Shown piece after piece: positions 1 through 12,639 of a stretch of 64,000 bases of DNA (its first letter is position 1; each line of letters starts with the position of its first letter). This DNA is from Sipunculus nudus (lineage: Eukaryota; Annelida; Sipuncula; Golfingiida; Sipunculidae). The translations under genes were made by a program, and so were the position numbers. The notes beneath the pieces are model-generated. The model made no database searches. It saw nothing but the letters and a program-made list of their open reading frames with translations, and had not been told where the DNA came from. The stretch is taken from NCBI GenBank assembly GCA_026874595.1, contig CM049316.1, positions 28,503,339 through 28,567,338 of the forward strand, read 5' to 3'.

Positions 1-1081
1 TACTATAAAAAAGTAAGGCACAGATTGCACATTATTTTACTTAACAGCATGCCATGATAATAGATGTATTAAACATGATCACATTTTTTGTATACAAAGT
101 AAATATGCCATTATACAGACCCTGGCATACAAATATGTTATATAAATACATGTATCCTCTATCATTATAAACATAAACAGAGGACCCATGTACGGGGGTT
201 AGCTCCACTGATTTTAGTGTGTTATTGGAAAACATCCAACCAGGGATCTAAAAATTTACCTACTCTCTGCATCCCAGTGTATGATACCGTCATACAAGTG
301 GCGTCAATTTATCTTTCAGGGTGGGGGAATGATAACAGGAAGACACACACGCACAAATTTATATTTATTTATATATTTAGCATCTGTATAATATCTCAAA
401 TACATGTACTTAATCACATTTCAAATTTATTACAATTCAGTATATTTCCAGTATTTATAAGTTATTTCTAAACTAGGTTTAGATATAATATTTCATAGTA
501 AACTCATAAATGCAACCAGTCTATAATTTTATTTATTAATTTATTTTATTTGCAATATATAAATATTATTCTCTGAATAGTGGGGGCAATGGTTACATTG
601 ACCATCCCTCCTCCTTGCCAAAAAAAGAGGGGGTACTAGTATACATCCCCCAAACCCCCTATATTGACGCCCCTGACCTGAATGGAAGATGGCATTGAGA
701 ACATATTGGATACAGATATTAATTGTATTGCATTGATTACAAGTATATCAGACTAGTCTTACGTTAGGTATTCAGTTGGCTCTGAAGTGTATCATTATTA
801 ATTTATTTGAACAACTGGAGTCTGCCATTTGTCAAAAGGCTTTTTGGGTGATAGTAATTATATTGTTTTTGTGCCATTTTGCATGGGGGTGGTTCACAGA
901 CAAGTCATACAATTGCTTTTGAAACAAAAGTGACAATTTCACACTGTAGATAGCTCATCCTGTTTGCCAAAGGTCTTATATATTTGGTTAACAAGGGCCA
1001 TTGTACAGAGAGGTTTGGTTTTCAGTGATATTTCAGTGATCTTTAACCTATTCCAACATACACTACATGTGACTATCAAAA

Positions 1082-1766
1082 GTCACCTGAGCTGGGAATC
1101 GAACCTACAATCTCTAGATCAGGAGTCCTGTACGAAACTAAAGCCAGCCATACACGAGGAGACATGTCAAGCGACATGTCGCAGTACACAAATGTTCTGT
1201 GATATGTTGCACAACAAGAACAGTTGATACACACAGGGACATGTTCTGCAACATGTCCTGCAAATCTATGATAAAACTACATGCATCAAACATAACTTCC
1301 AGGTTTCAACGAAATAACACAATTTATCAATATAAGTGTGAGTGACGAAAAATGTATTCTGCCTAGGACATATTTCGTCTTGTTTGTCTTTATTAATATA
1401 GATATATAGGAAAAATAGGCATAGGTATTCTGGGATAGCTACACAATATCTTCTGAGTTTCCTGTTGACTGCGCAAACACACACATATATATATAGCACC
1501 CTAATCAGACACATTGAAACCATGGACTGTCACATTATCAATGGATAACATGGTCAATTATTTGTTGGCTTTTCCCAACGCTTGGCCTGATGTCGCGCGA
1601 CAAGTTGCAGGAAAAATAAACATGTTCCTTCTTCTGTGATATGTTGCGCAACCCATGAAAACGTGCGACTTACCCCCATACACAGTGCAACTTGTCACGG
1701 AACAAGCGTGTTGACATGTCGCCTCGTGTATGGCCGGCTTAACTGAGCTGTAAAGACGAGATATCA
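1082..1766 (-). repeat. tRNA-derived SINE head split by a MITE
   Basis: Joining 1766-1740 to 1138-1082 on the minus strand gives a tRNA-like sequence: A-box-like AGCTCAGTTAGTTTCG, an anticodon-arm-like GGACTCCTGATCTAGAGA and B-box GGTTCGATTCCC. The MITE at 1142-1739 sits inside the A-box region. Too degenerate to call a functional tRNA gene. Confidence 0.6.
1142..1739. mobile_element. PIF/Harbinger-like MITE, 598 bp, TSD TAA
   Basis: Terminal inverted repeats AGCCAGCCATACACGAGG and CCTCGTGTATGGCCGGCT, with further internal inverted homology (GACATGTC..., GATATGTTGC). TAA stands at 1139-1141 and again at 1740-1742; a 3-bp TWA duplication is typical of PIF/Harbinger. It interrupts a tRNA-like SINE head. 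Confidence 0.7.
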
Positions 1767-3097
1767 GTTGGCTTGATTTTGGTTCATTTATAGCTCCGAG
1801 TGAAGCACCATCTATTGCATAAATGGGGAACCATCTATATTTGAACAGCTTAATTTAACGTAGCCCCCACCCTGCCCGAGCATGGTTACCCAGGTTCCCT
1901 GGACCCATTCTTATCTAATATAATGAACTCCAGGTATAAGCAAAGTCAAATACTGGAAATTCTTAGGTAAAAAGGATTTATCGGTCTTTGTAGGGAAAAA
2001 TAATAATTTATGAGACACCTGTTTTGACCAAGCAGACATGTAGGGCCAATTTTGAACAAGTGCCAAAACGGTCCCAGAATATGACAAAACATTTGACTTG
2101 CATAAATGCTTATTAAATGTGCAAGTGCTGTACATTTTTATGAGAATATTCAGTGACAGATTTTACAGCATTACTATACCTGTACCTGTGTAGGTTGATT
2201 GGACACTGACATCAAGCAGCTCTTGTGTTACCTGTGAAGTACCTGGCAGGTAGCAGCCAATGCAAATATATATATCATACACCAATGGCAGTTAAAAGCC
2301 CATATCTTCTGTGAAACTCAAATACTGCTGTGTAAGACTCACAGCTGGAGCCTTGTGTATGAATACTGATCAGGTCTCAGTCACATGCACAGAGCAAACA
2401 GACCTGTACCACACAACAATGGGCAGGTAGTACAGGTAATCATATCAGTCAGCTTATGCAAGTGCATTGAAGCTTGAAGACACAACTATAATCCCATTAT
2501 AATATAACTGCTAGACTCTTGTAATTGAGATTTTGGTAATACACACAGTATAGCTATTGAAACTGACCACTGGGGTTTCATACACATGGGATTTACTGTA
2601 CAACTGTGGTTTATAAAAGCTGAAGTTACATGTTGGTGTTGATTAGGGTGTTTATATTGTATCTATGGATCAAGTGATAGACTGAGGAGGAAAATTAAAA
2701 AAAAAAACACAGGTTTATTGTAAGCACCATGGGTTGTGGAACAAGCAGTACTTCTGGAAACATGCAAAGGAATATACCTGGTAACAACTGGAAACAAAAG
2801 GGAAAACATGACTTTAAAGGTAGTGTAGTCTCCTAATCTCTGTGTTGATCAACAGGGAGATATCCTACTTTAGATACATGACTTCAAGCTATTAATATAT
2901 ACATGTTATCAGCAATAATGCAGTTGATAAATTCATAAATATCTTTGAATCATCATTTCAAATTCTGTTCACAACAAATTCCTTTTGTATACTTAATTTC
3001 TTCAATTCAGGCTTGAATCGTACTATACTGACATAAGAAAAGGGATTATTAGATGAATTATTGTACTACAAATAAAATAAATGCCAATTTAATTAAA
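1767..3097. other. Intergenic, nothing recognised
   Basis: AT-rich sequence with only short open frames and no motif I can name. Confidence 0.5.
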
Positions 3098-4685
3098 TAG
3101 ATTTTGAAAAGGCTTTCGATTTATTAGAAGGGTTGTTTATTCAGAAATCATTAAAACACTAAAACTTTGATCATATTTTCTGTAAATGGATCAAATTATT
3201 TTATAATGGTATATCATAATGTGTTATAAAAAATCACAGGCGCTTGAATCGCTTTTTGTGTTGATCTTGGTTTAAATAGTAGTCAATTTACCTCAACAAC
3301 AATCCCCTACCGTTTAATGAGCTTTAAACCATGTTATATCGTTTGCCGGTACTTGTTTATATAATAGATACACAAGGCCGGCTTCTAAGTCTGCGGACGA
3401 GTCTGTATCCATTAAGCGACGAACAGACAGATTTATCCTAGATTACTATTTCCATTATCATCAACCAATCAGGTGTTAGGTTCCATGGGGGAATCCTTAC
3501 TGCTGACCAAGATACATGGGGATTTCCTTGTTTGGGGTAACCGCTGCTTAATGGATGCAGACTAGTTACAAATAAGAGCTCATTACGCGTGGTACACTGT
3601 GTTTATTGGAATTGTTGATGCTTTTATAGAAAGAAGAACTGGCCATTTAACCACTGTAGGTTTCTTCCCTCGAAAATCTTTGAAATATTTGGGAATTTCA
3701 ATTGATTTCTTGTATTATCGCCTACCCGTCCGCAGACTTGGATGCCGGCCTTGTGTATCTATTATATAAACAAGTACCGGCAAACAATATAACATAGTTT
3801 AAAGCTCATTAAACGGTAGGGGATTGTTGTTAAGGTAAATTGAACACTATTTTAACCAAGATCAACACAAATAGCAATTCAAGCGCCTGTGAAAAAATGG
3901 ATGGGCCTCCAGGTTTTTCGCAGTAAGCAGAGGAGTTAAACAAGGCTGTCCCCTTTCACCATATCTATTTATTATTTCGGCTGAACTGCTTGCTGCAAAA
4001 ATTAGAGACAATGATAATATTAAAGGCATAGAGATTGGAAATGTGAAATATTATTTCTCAATATACAGATGATACCACACTATTTGTAAGAGGTGGACAA
4101 CCGGTGGTTTAAGAGGCTATAGAACAATTTAAAAGATTTCAAAACGTAAGTGGTTTAAAAATAAACATAGAAAAACAGCAGTTATGCCCATTGGCAATCA
4201 TGAATTCAGTAAAGAAGAGATAATAAAACCTTGTCTGAAATGGACAAAAGAACCGATTACAATTTTAGGTATTAAGATTAATAGTACAATTCTCAATCTT
4301 TATGAAATGAACTTTTTGCCATTACTAAATAAAATTAAGCAACTAATTAATATTTGTTCCAAAAGAGAGTTAACACCAATTGATAAGATCACAGTCATTA
4401 AATCTGATTTTATAGCACAGCTGCAGTACCAGTTGTCTGTTTTACCTAAACTTCCAGTATCTTTTTAAAATCAGTTGAAAGCAAACTTTTTAATTTCATA
4501 TGGAATAACAAAAAAGACAAAGTAAAAAGTTTAACTCTGATAGCATCTAAAAATAATGGCAGTTTAAACATGGTTGACAAATGACAAGCTACTAAAATCG
4601 CTTGGGTGAATAGATTATTGAGCTCAGATTTGAAATAAGGATGGAGACAGCTGGTAGACTGTAGTTTTAATAATTTGAGTGAATT
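3098..4685 (+). pseudogene. L1-like LINE reverse transcriptase relic
   Basis: Fragments of an L1/Tx1-type RT in order: DFEKAFDLLE (3104), then after the nested element SRGVKQGCPLSP (about 3930), a YTDDTTLF catalytic motif (about 4063), SGLKINIEKT (4152), ILGIKIN (4265), and the C-terminal CSKRELTPIDKITVIKS and FNFIWNNKKDK motifs (4355-4520). Several frame changes and stops make it non-functional. The right end is truncated against a HINE-like repeat at 4686. Confidence 0.85.
3235..3891. mobile_element. 657-bp foldback/MITE element inserted in the LINE
   Basis: Terminal inverted repeats of about 165 bp: 3235-3399 (CACAGGCGCTTGAAT...) against 3727-3891 (...ATTCAAGCGCCTGTG). A second inverted pair lies inside it (GTCTGTATCCATTAAGCG at 3401, GCTTAATGGATGCAGAC at about 3548). 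It is flanked by AAAAAAT on both sides (3228-3234, 3892-3898). Superfamily not resolved. LINE reading resumes on its far side. Confidence 0.8.
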
Positions 4686-5440
4686 TTTAGCTCAGCTGAC
4701 TATAAGTCATCTGAGCTATAGTCGTGGTCCATTGGCTGTGGTCCATTCATCTGTCCGTCCGTCTCTCTGTCCGCCTGGATGTCCGTCCGTAAGACTGGCA
4801 CATTTCGACACCGTTGGACCTACGAATCTGAAATTCGGCATACAGTTAGATGTCCCAAAAATCTCCTACCATGCCGAAAATTGGGTCAATAGGACTTCGT
4901 TCCTTCAAAATATTAAGGAAAAACCTCAATTTTTTATTAGAAATCTATTTTTACACTTCAGGACTACCTAATATCAAAACCACTCATCTGGTTTCCTTCA
5001 TATTTACCATAAATATTCCTCTATATAGTTCCTATGTACATGCCAGAAATTAAGTCAGTATTGTTTAATTTAAAAAAGTTACGGGCCCAAACATAATGGA
5101 CTTTGTAAAAAAATCAGGAAGATATTTGGTCTCTTAAGACCAAAAGTGTTAAAGGTAGGGACTTTTTTCAGTAATACAACTTTAATTAATCAAAATTTAA
5201 TTGTATACCAAAAATTAGATCAAAATCTGTTAAATTTTTTTAAATATTGGCAAAAATATAAAATTGGTACCTTAAATTTTGCCCAACTTTGGCCACGGCA
5301 CATTTTTTCCCTGTCAGTACTGTGGATTTAATTTTCACAGCATGAACACATAAGGATTTAATATGTTAAAATCTGAAATTTGAAAATAAAAGCTGCAAAA
5401 TAAGGCTAGTTATTGAATTTTTTTAGAGGCTCTTGTTGTA
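4686..5440 (+). repeat. Dispersed HINE-like repeat, 5' portion
   Basis: Begins TTTAGCTCAGCTGACTATAAG, then a Cys/Pro-rich 'tccgtccgtctctctgtccgcc' stretch, and ends at the GAGGCTCTTGTTG stretch. Nearly collinear with 36473-37133. It abuts the truncated LINE at 4685. Confidence 0.7.
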
Positions 5441-5514
5441 TTCCCTTACATTGTCAAGCAGTCCACTTTGATGACTGTAGGTCATTCAGTGCACATCTCT
5501 ATGCTCCCCAGGCT

Positions 5515-6125
5515 GTTGGCATAATTTTAGATGTCCCCAAAATCTCCTACCAAACCGAAAATTAGATCATTAGGACTTCGTTCCTTTGAGATATTAAGGA
5601 AAAACCTCCGTTTTCCATAAAAAAACCATTGTTACACTTCAAGGCTGCCTAATATCAAAACCACTGATCTGTTTTTGATCATATTTAGTATTCACATTCT
5701 TTCATACATTTTCTATGAACATACCAAAAATTAGGTCAGTATTGGGTATTATTTTGAAGTTATGGGCCAAAATATAATGCAATTTTTAAAAAAATCAGGA
5801 AATTTATTTACTCACTTAACATGAGAATTGCTGAACCTAGAGACTTTTTTTCAGGAATATAACTTTATTTAATCAAGATTCAATTGTTTACCCAAAATTA
5901 GATATGAATTTTGCAATTTTTTCAAGTTGTTTGCATAAATAAAAAATCAATACCTTAAATTTTGTCCAACTTTGGCACTGTTGATTTAATTTTCACAGCA
6001 TATAAACATAAGGATTTAATCTTTTAAAATCTGAAATTTCAAAGAAATTGATTGGAAAGAATAGCTTTTATTCACGTTTTCATACACCATGTCAAGTGTT
6101 GTTTACATCTAGCTCACCTAGTAGT
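5515..6125 (+). repeat. Second, internal copy of the same dispersed repeat
   Basis: Carries the ATGTCCCCAAAATCTCCTACC block and the AGTTATGGGCC block in the same order as 4850-5400. It ends near the AGCTCACC at 6111. It follows the first copy directly, so the two form a tandem or nested pair. Confidence 0.6.
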
Positions 6126-6206
6126 ACAGCCTTCACTTGCATTATGTAACACACCCCGGGCAGCTTGCCTTGGCTAAGCTTGGCCACTACCAGCAGGCTT
6201 CCCCTC

Positions 6207-6602
6207 TGCCCTGTAGTCTCTCCAACAGACGCCAGTTGCCGCTACCGCTCTTGCACCAGTACGTCTGTTATTGGACGCCATTTTTCTTTGGAACAGAAGT
6301 GTCGTTTGGCATGCGCAAGGAATCCCCCTACTATACCACCCTTGCAATAGACAAGCAAAAGTGGATTATTTTTGCCACACAACCAAACAATATTGTTGAC
6401 TTGTGTTTATTGGGGTCTGTCAGGTTTGTGCAAAGGCGACATCCATTCTGGATTCACCTAAATATGCTAGGGAGTTTCCTTGCCCGTGCCCAACGGCACT
6501 TCCGTTTTTCAAGATTCTTGAAAAAAATGGCGTCCAATAACAGACGTACTGGTGCAAGAGTGGTAGCGGCACCTGGCGTCTGTTGGAGAGACTACTCTGC
6601 CC
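6207..6602. repeat. 396-bp palindrome with ~95-bp arms
   Basis: The left arm 6207-6302 (CTCTCCAACAGACGCC ... GACGCCATTTTTC) is the reverse complement of 6496-6602 with few mismatches. About 190 bp lie between. No terminal duplication was identified. The long open frame across it (6137-6739) is not accepted as a gene. Confidence 0.75.
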
Positions 6603-8244
6603 TGCACTCCCTCCCCCCCCCCCCCCAGATGGTGCATAAACTAGATGAATGTTATTATTTTCAGTATTATATTCATTCTTATTCTAGGCTATGCTACTTT
6701 TTAGATTTTGTATTGTACCACCAGGGTTACAATGATTAAAGTGTTCATTAAATTGTGTCCACAAAGTGGTGTATTGCTGTGAAAGTGTGGATGTTTATCA
6801 GATAAGTAATTCCTTACTTCAGAAAAGTAAAAACTTCACCAGGTGTGAAAATGACTATTAATTCCAGTAATAAATTAAAACTGGGATAGTAATTAGAACA
6901 ATGATATTGTTTGTCCATCATTCAACCAACAGTGTGTATACTTTATTTGAAAAGATGTTTTATTTTATCAAATTTACTGAATCTTTTATTTTATTTTGGT
7001 GAATAAAATTAAGCATGTACTGAAAACTCCAGTGTGCAAAACTTTTTAATAGTGATTCAAGGAATATTCTTGTAGATGCCATGTTGTGGCATTATTTTCT
7101 TTTAAATTCAGTTTAAACATTTATGATTTAAAAATAATAAAATGTATGTGTATGCATAATATGACCCAATATGAGCTACACTCTGGATATATGATGATTG
7201 CAACTTTTGCAACAATTCTAATATTTTAACTTATATTTTCAGTATTTTTATTAAAAATTTATAAAAACCTGTAAATAAAAAAAAATGATTCAGATAAAAA
7301 CTTCTTAATGGAAAAAGTGGATATGCTTAAAAAAAATAGGCTTATATATAAACTTAAATGCATTATTCCCTTGAAAGTGAAATAAGGTATTAGTCCATTG
7401 TCCACTTGCCTGTCCATCTGTAAATTTTCATATGCATCACATTATCTCAAAACTTTACTGTTTTTCTTCATGACAGTCATGTCAGAGTATTAGTTTGCAA
7501 TCATATATTTAGAAATTTATTATAACCAAGTAGGAGGGCCCCTTTCCTCATAGCTTTTCATATTCTTATATAAATGCAAAACATTACAATAGAATATTTC
7601 TACATCCACCTTCGTGCTGCCCTCAGTTTTCCCTTCTCCGACCCCATCCCAAAGTCAGCCTCAGTAAGCAAGAACAAGATGAATCAGATATATTCATACT
7701 TTAATATTTTGTATAACTATTCATCCATAGGTACCTATGTACATGCCAGAAATTATGTCAATATTGTGTAATATGTAGACATAGTGGGCATCACAATAAT
7801 GTACCTTTTCAAGACTAAAGAGATATTGTGTCATACAGTCACAAATTCATAAATCACTTCATCAGCATAGTTAACCATAACTTCATATCTGTCAAATTGA
7901 AAGCTTGCAGACTACCATACACTTTAGATCCTTCAACAAATAGCCTTATCATCATTCTACTACTGCTTATTACTGCAGTCATTGCATTCATATTTGCTCA
8001 AATATATCACAATTTTCAACCCCTCCTAAATAAATAAAAAATAAACCACTTTATTTGACTCTATTAATCCATCAGTCAGGTAATTTCATTTATCATTTAC
8101 TCACATATTACATTACATTCCTTTATAATAGCCCAACATGTACATGATATTCATAAGCTTTATCGACTCGATATAGTATCACAGTGGAGAAACATTTATA
8201 GTCCAATCACGATCAGCTGAGTGCCGTGACCCATGTATCCCTTG

Positions 8245-9065
8245 TTTTTTCTTGTAAGTACTGTGGATTTAATTTTCACAGCATGTTTTTGTTAGCATTT
8301 TGTCTGTTAACACCAAAAATTTGAAACCAGTTGATCAAAAACTGTAGATTTTATTCAAGTTTTCAAGCACCATGTAACATTTTGTTTACATCAAGCTAGT
8401 GTTATGCAGTTTGCAAGAGCTCAGCTCCCCAGCTTCAGCTCTCAGTTCCTAAAATTTGGCATTCAATTAGATGTGTCCAAAATCCCCTACCATGCCAAAA
8501 CTTTGGTCACTAGGACTTAATACCTTCAATATATTAATGAAAACCTTCATTTTTCCATTAAAACCCCATTGTTACACTTCAAGACTGCCTAATATCAAAA
8601 CCACTCATCTGACTTTAATCATATATAATATACATATTTTTCTGTACAGTCTCTATGCACATGCCAGAAATGATGTCAGTATTGCTTAATTGTTTTAAGT
8701 TATGGGCCCAAACATAATTCACTTTGTAAAATATCAAGAAATATATTTACTCCCTTATCAAGAGGATTGCTGAAGCTAGAGATTTTTTGTCAGGGATGTA
8801 ACATTATTTTATCAAGATTCAATTGAATACCCAAAATTAGTTCTGAATTTTTCAAATTTTATAAGTTATTAGTATAAATGTAAAATTAGTACCTTAAATT
8901 TTGCCAAACTTTGACCATGGCATGTGTGTTTCATGTGAGCACTGTTGATATTATTTTCATATCAGGCACACCTAAGGATTTCAGCTTTTTATTTTAGAAA
9001 GCTGAAAGAAATTGGCCAAAAATTGTACCTTTTATTAATGTTTTTATGAGACCATGTCAGACCTT
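8245..9065 (+). repeat. Further diverged copy of the dispersed repeat
   Basis: Shares GTACTGTGGATTTAATTTTC (8261), ATGTGTCCAAAATCCCCTACC-like and AATATCAAAACCACTCATCTG blocks with 4850-5400 and 36600-37050. A right terminus of the same family (CAGCTGAGTGCCGTGACCCAT) lies just before it at 8214-8243. A smaller fragment with ACCTATGTACATGCCAGAAAT lies at 7730-7790. Confidence 0.6.
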
Positions 9066-9259
9066 AGCTTTCCCCAGCCCCACTTGAGTCACCTGTATGT
9101 TGACCTTGTTGACCTTTCATCAAATTATGCACGCTTGACGCGAGGCATACACTGGGGCAGCCAGGCAGTTTATGGCCAGCCACAGTTGATCCAGGTGTCC
9201 AACCCAACTCATCTAGTAGTTTTAACTAACAACATAACAATAAACAATTAAATAATAAA

Positions 9260-10660
9260 TTTTTATTGGTTTTTAATAACAAATTAAAGAAAAATAGAAA
9301 AGGAATTTGTTAGTTGATAATAACAGGAAATTAACTTGCAGTTACTGATGATATAAGAATCTTGTATCGATTGATAGAATGTCATGTATTCCAAATACTT
9401 GCTTACCCCGACTGGCCACTTTAATTTTACCTTAAAATCACTCATTATCAAGCGTCTGGTTTCCTATACGTGCGTATCTCGACAAGGTAACTTCAGTTAC
9501 TTTTATATTTAGTTAAGTTGACCAGCAATATTTTCAAACGCGCCAGCAAATTGTGGCATGGAGTGATGTCAACGTACGATGTGACGATGATAATACCGAA
9601 GTAACCGGTATGAAAATGATTTGAATCTTCATAGTAATTCTAGAAAATGAAATTTTCATCAAAAGTTAAGATTTCAAAATATTATTTTTAAATTTAAAAT
9701 ATACAGTGACTTGAAATGGATCAGCAGAATATTTTTTTCCAAAATATAATGACAAATCAGTAGCAAACAAAAATACGACACGGAATATAAAATCTGTATA
9801 AACAGGCGGAGGTTCACCGGCCCTTACATCTTCCCAAACTTCATGCTTGAGTTACCATACAAAAGTGTTACGATGTGTTAAAATAAAATGCCCAAGGAAT
9901 TTTAAAGTGGACAGGAATGGCCGAGTCGCAACCTACGCATGTTCATTTCTAGATGACAGCTTGATTGTGTCTTTTGTCAAATCATTCCGTAGCGAAAGTT
10001 GGTGCAGTTTCAAAGGGGGGTTCTTAGTATTGAGCCCCTCGCGATGTCTCACCTGGAATTTCGGCGAAGTCTGGGTGCGGTTTTAATCGGAAGTGCGGTT
10101 TTAAGTGGAGATTTTACGGTAACACCATGCAGTCACCTATGGTATTTTTCAGTTCAATTTTAATGATAAAAAAAAAAATCATATTATTCATTACTAATCA
10201 TTAGGGATTTTATGAAGAAAATTATTGATAGACAAAGATGCAGTTGATAATATTAATCTAGATTCCTGCTGTGTCTAGTGTGTATATCACCAGAGTATTA
10301 ATTTTATGATAATTCAAATCATTATATTTTACCAACTGTCATTAGATATTATAAGGTGATCAGTCCTAAGGAATGAAACAGGTATTTAGTAGACTTCTGT
10401 GCAGGATAACTTTCTAATTACATTTCAGTTCATTATTTAACTGCCAGCCCTTTGATTAGTGTTCACAGAGAATTCATTAATAAGCATGTTCATACATTTG
10501 ACTGGGTTTACTCTTAAAGTGACAGGCACAGATAAAGTAATTAATTAACAGTTTAGACTTAGGTGTTCACATGAGGGCAAGAAAGGTGTTGAATGTATTA
10601 CACAATATGTCTTGTATTAATGTTGTAAGAAATTCCTTAATTGCAATTATTATTTTGGGC
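9260..10660. other. Intergenic, nothing firmly recognised
   Basis: A modestly GC-richer patch at 9780-10090 has a 79-codon plus-strand frame without recognisable domains. The rest is AT-rich. Confidence 0.4.
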
Positions 10661-10665
10661 AAATG

Positions 10666-10893
10666 TATAAATAGAGATACTGGTTACTGAACCAGACAGT
10701 TAAGGTCAGAGCTAAAGAGAGGAGAGTCGAGGAGTTAGAGAGCTAGGAGAGAGAAGAGACAGGAATAAGGACAGGAGTTAACAGAGAGAGAGAGAGAGAC
10801 AGACAGAGAACAGAATCAGTTAAGTGGAAAATAGGGCAAACTATCAGAATATATATTTTGGACATTTGTTATTGTTAACTTTGATTGAATAAA
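10666..10893 (+). repeat. Possible solo-LTR core (TATA box to AATAAA)
   Basis: TATAAATA at 10666, a purine-rich leader with a GA run (10720-10805), and AATAAA at 10888 follow each other at LTR-like spacing. Boundaries and target duplication were not found. It could instead be a host promoter fragment. Confidence 0.25.
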
Positions 10894-11296
10894 CTTGGAA
10901 GTAAATTACATCTGGATTAAAGAATTCTTCTATCTGAGAAATCAGCAACCTGTGAACAAAAGCACATAAACAACTGGACGGTGATATGTACATTGATTAG
11001 TCCAAATTAGTCCAAAATGAATTTTTTAAATTTATTTTTTTTAAATATGAGTAAAAGCCATAAAACCAGGTACTTATGACCATTATTTAAATGTGTGAAT
11101 TTTGTATATTCTGGATTCTCTACATCATTGTTTGGTGAAAACTGACATGGTGCAAATACTTTGCAAATGTATTTGAATACGAATATGAATATGTACTCCA
11201 TTATAAAATTTCTTGCATAACAATGGGATTCATGCATTCATGAATATATTCTTTGATATTATTTTAATAATCATTTCAGTTGTATTTTATTTTAAA

Positions 11297-11641
11297 AAAT
11301 CATACGATTCTCTTATTATTTTTAATAAAAATTATATTGGGCCAATTTGTAATTATTTTTAATTAATAGTTGAACTCTTATATTATATGTTCTGCATATA
11401 AGTTATATGGCCAAGTAAAAAAATCTGTGTGACAAAAGCACTCCATTTGTTAATAAAATAAATCTAATCAATCCTCTTTCCTGCTTCCAAAGATACTATC
11501 AAGATCATACATAAGCTTTACACCCACACTCATAATACAGCTTATATTTATTTCCATACAAAACAACCATGTGCCTCATTTTTAAATCATGTTTTTTTAT
11601 CACATATAACAGCTGAGCGCTGTGACCCATGGGTCCCTTGT
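11297..11641 (+). repeat. 345-bp direct repeat ending in the HINE-like 3' terminus (copy 1)
   Basis: From AAAATCATACGATTCTC to CAGCTGAGCGCTGTGACCCATGGGTCCCTTG. It matches 38104-38453 over its length, including the CATATGGCCAAGT and CATGTGCCTCATTT blocks. Confidence 0.8.
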
Positions 11642-12206
11642 TATTTAAATGCAGTGTAAATGTTGAAGATCTGGATCAACTCTGTTTCCTCAAAAAGAAT
11701 ACTATATTCTGGAAAGAAGTTTTATATGATTGGTGTAATTATAACATCATACTCCAGACACAACAAATGATTATTTAATATATCTTTGTGGATAAACTCT
11801 CACCTAAAAATAGGTGGACAAATTGTATTTAATAAAACTTGGTACAATGCAAGTATCAGATTCATCAATAATTTAACAAAGAAGGTGAACAGTCTTATGT
11901 ATTCTACACTCCTTGTGAAATAAGACAGATTTATGGCAAATACTGACACATTCTTTCTCAATTTACATTTAATATCATGCATTTTGCTTTATGTTTTAAG
12001 TATTTTAAAAATTAGTTGCATGGTGTGGGAAGATTTTCTTTGTTTGTAAATGTTCATGTCACCTTGTTATACATTGCCTATTTATGTATGTTATTATGTA
12101 TATATGTATGTATATGTTTCTTTTTGTGTAATAAAATAAAAAGAATAGGGATGTGAGAGGTAATCCGGGTTCACTTAAGGGTTTGGCTTCCCTAGAAATC
12201 ACTTAC

Positions 12207-12629
12207 GCTCCTCATTCAGTAGTTTTACACTGAAGTTGCCCCACACATCCTTTATTGTAACTGCTGCTTTGTATGGTAAGGTTCTCTGGGCACAGAGCAA
12301 AGAATTGTAATGAGACCAATGAGGTCATGGTATCGCATTGTGCAACCCAGCCCCAATTTAAACATGTGCCACTCTCACTGGCCTGATCACACTTAGACAC
12401 CAGCTTTCATTGGTCTGATAATTGGCCCTGTGTAAGAAACTGGTGTAATCAGACCAACAAATCATGTTTAAAATTGGGGCTGGATGCACAGTGTGATACC
12501 TTGCTCTTATTGGTCTGATTGGTCTTTGCTCTCTGCCCACCCTGGTGGTCATGCCCTTGTCATACAAAGCAGAGGTTACATAAAAGGATATCTGGAACGA
12601 CTGCAGTGTATAACTGCTGTGTGAGGAGC
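12207..12629. mobile_element. Long-TIR MITE, family A copy 1
   Basis: Inverted arms of about 165 bp: GCTCCTCA...CAGCCCCAATTTAAACATG (12207-12367) against its reverse complement (12463-12629, ending TGAGGAGC). The family recurs at 45294-45644. No ORF with recognisable transposase. Confidence 0.75.
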
Positions 12630-12639
12630 ATAGGCCGTA

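Noticed and set aside
6137-6739. 200-codon plus-strand open frame
   Set aside because: It runs through both arms of a palindrome and a poly-C tract; no domain, and the arms explain its length.
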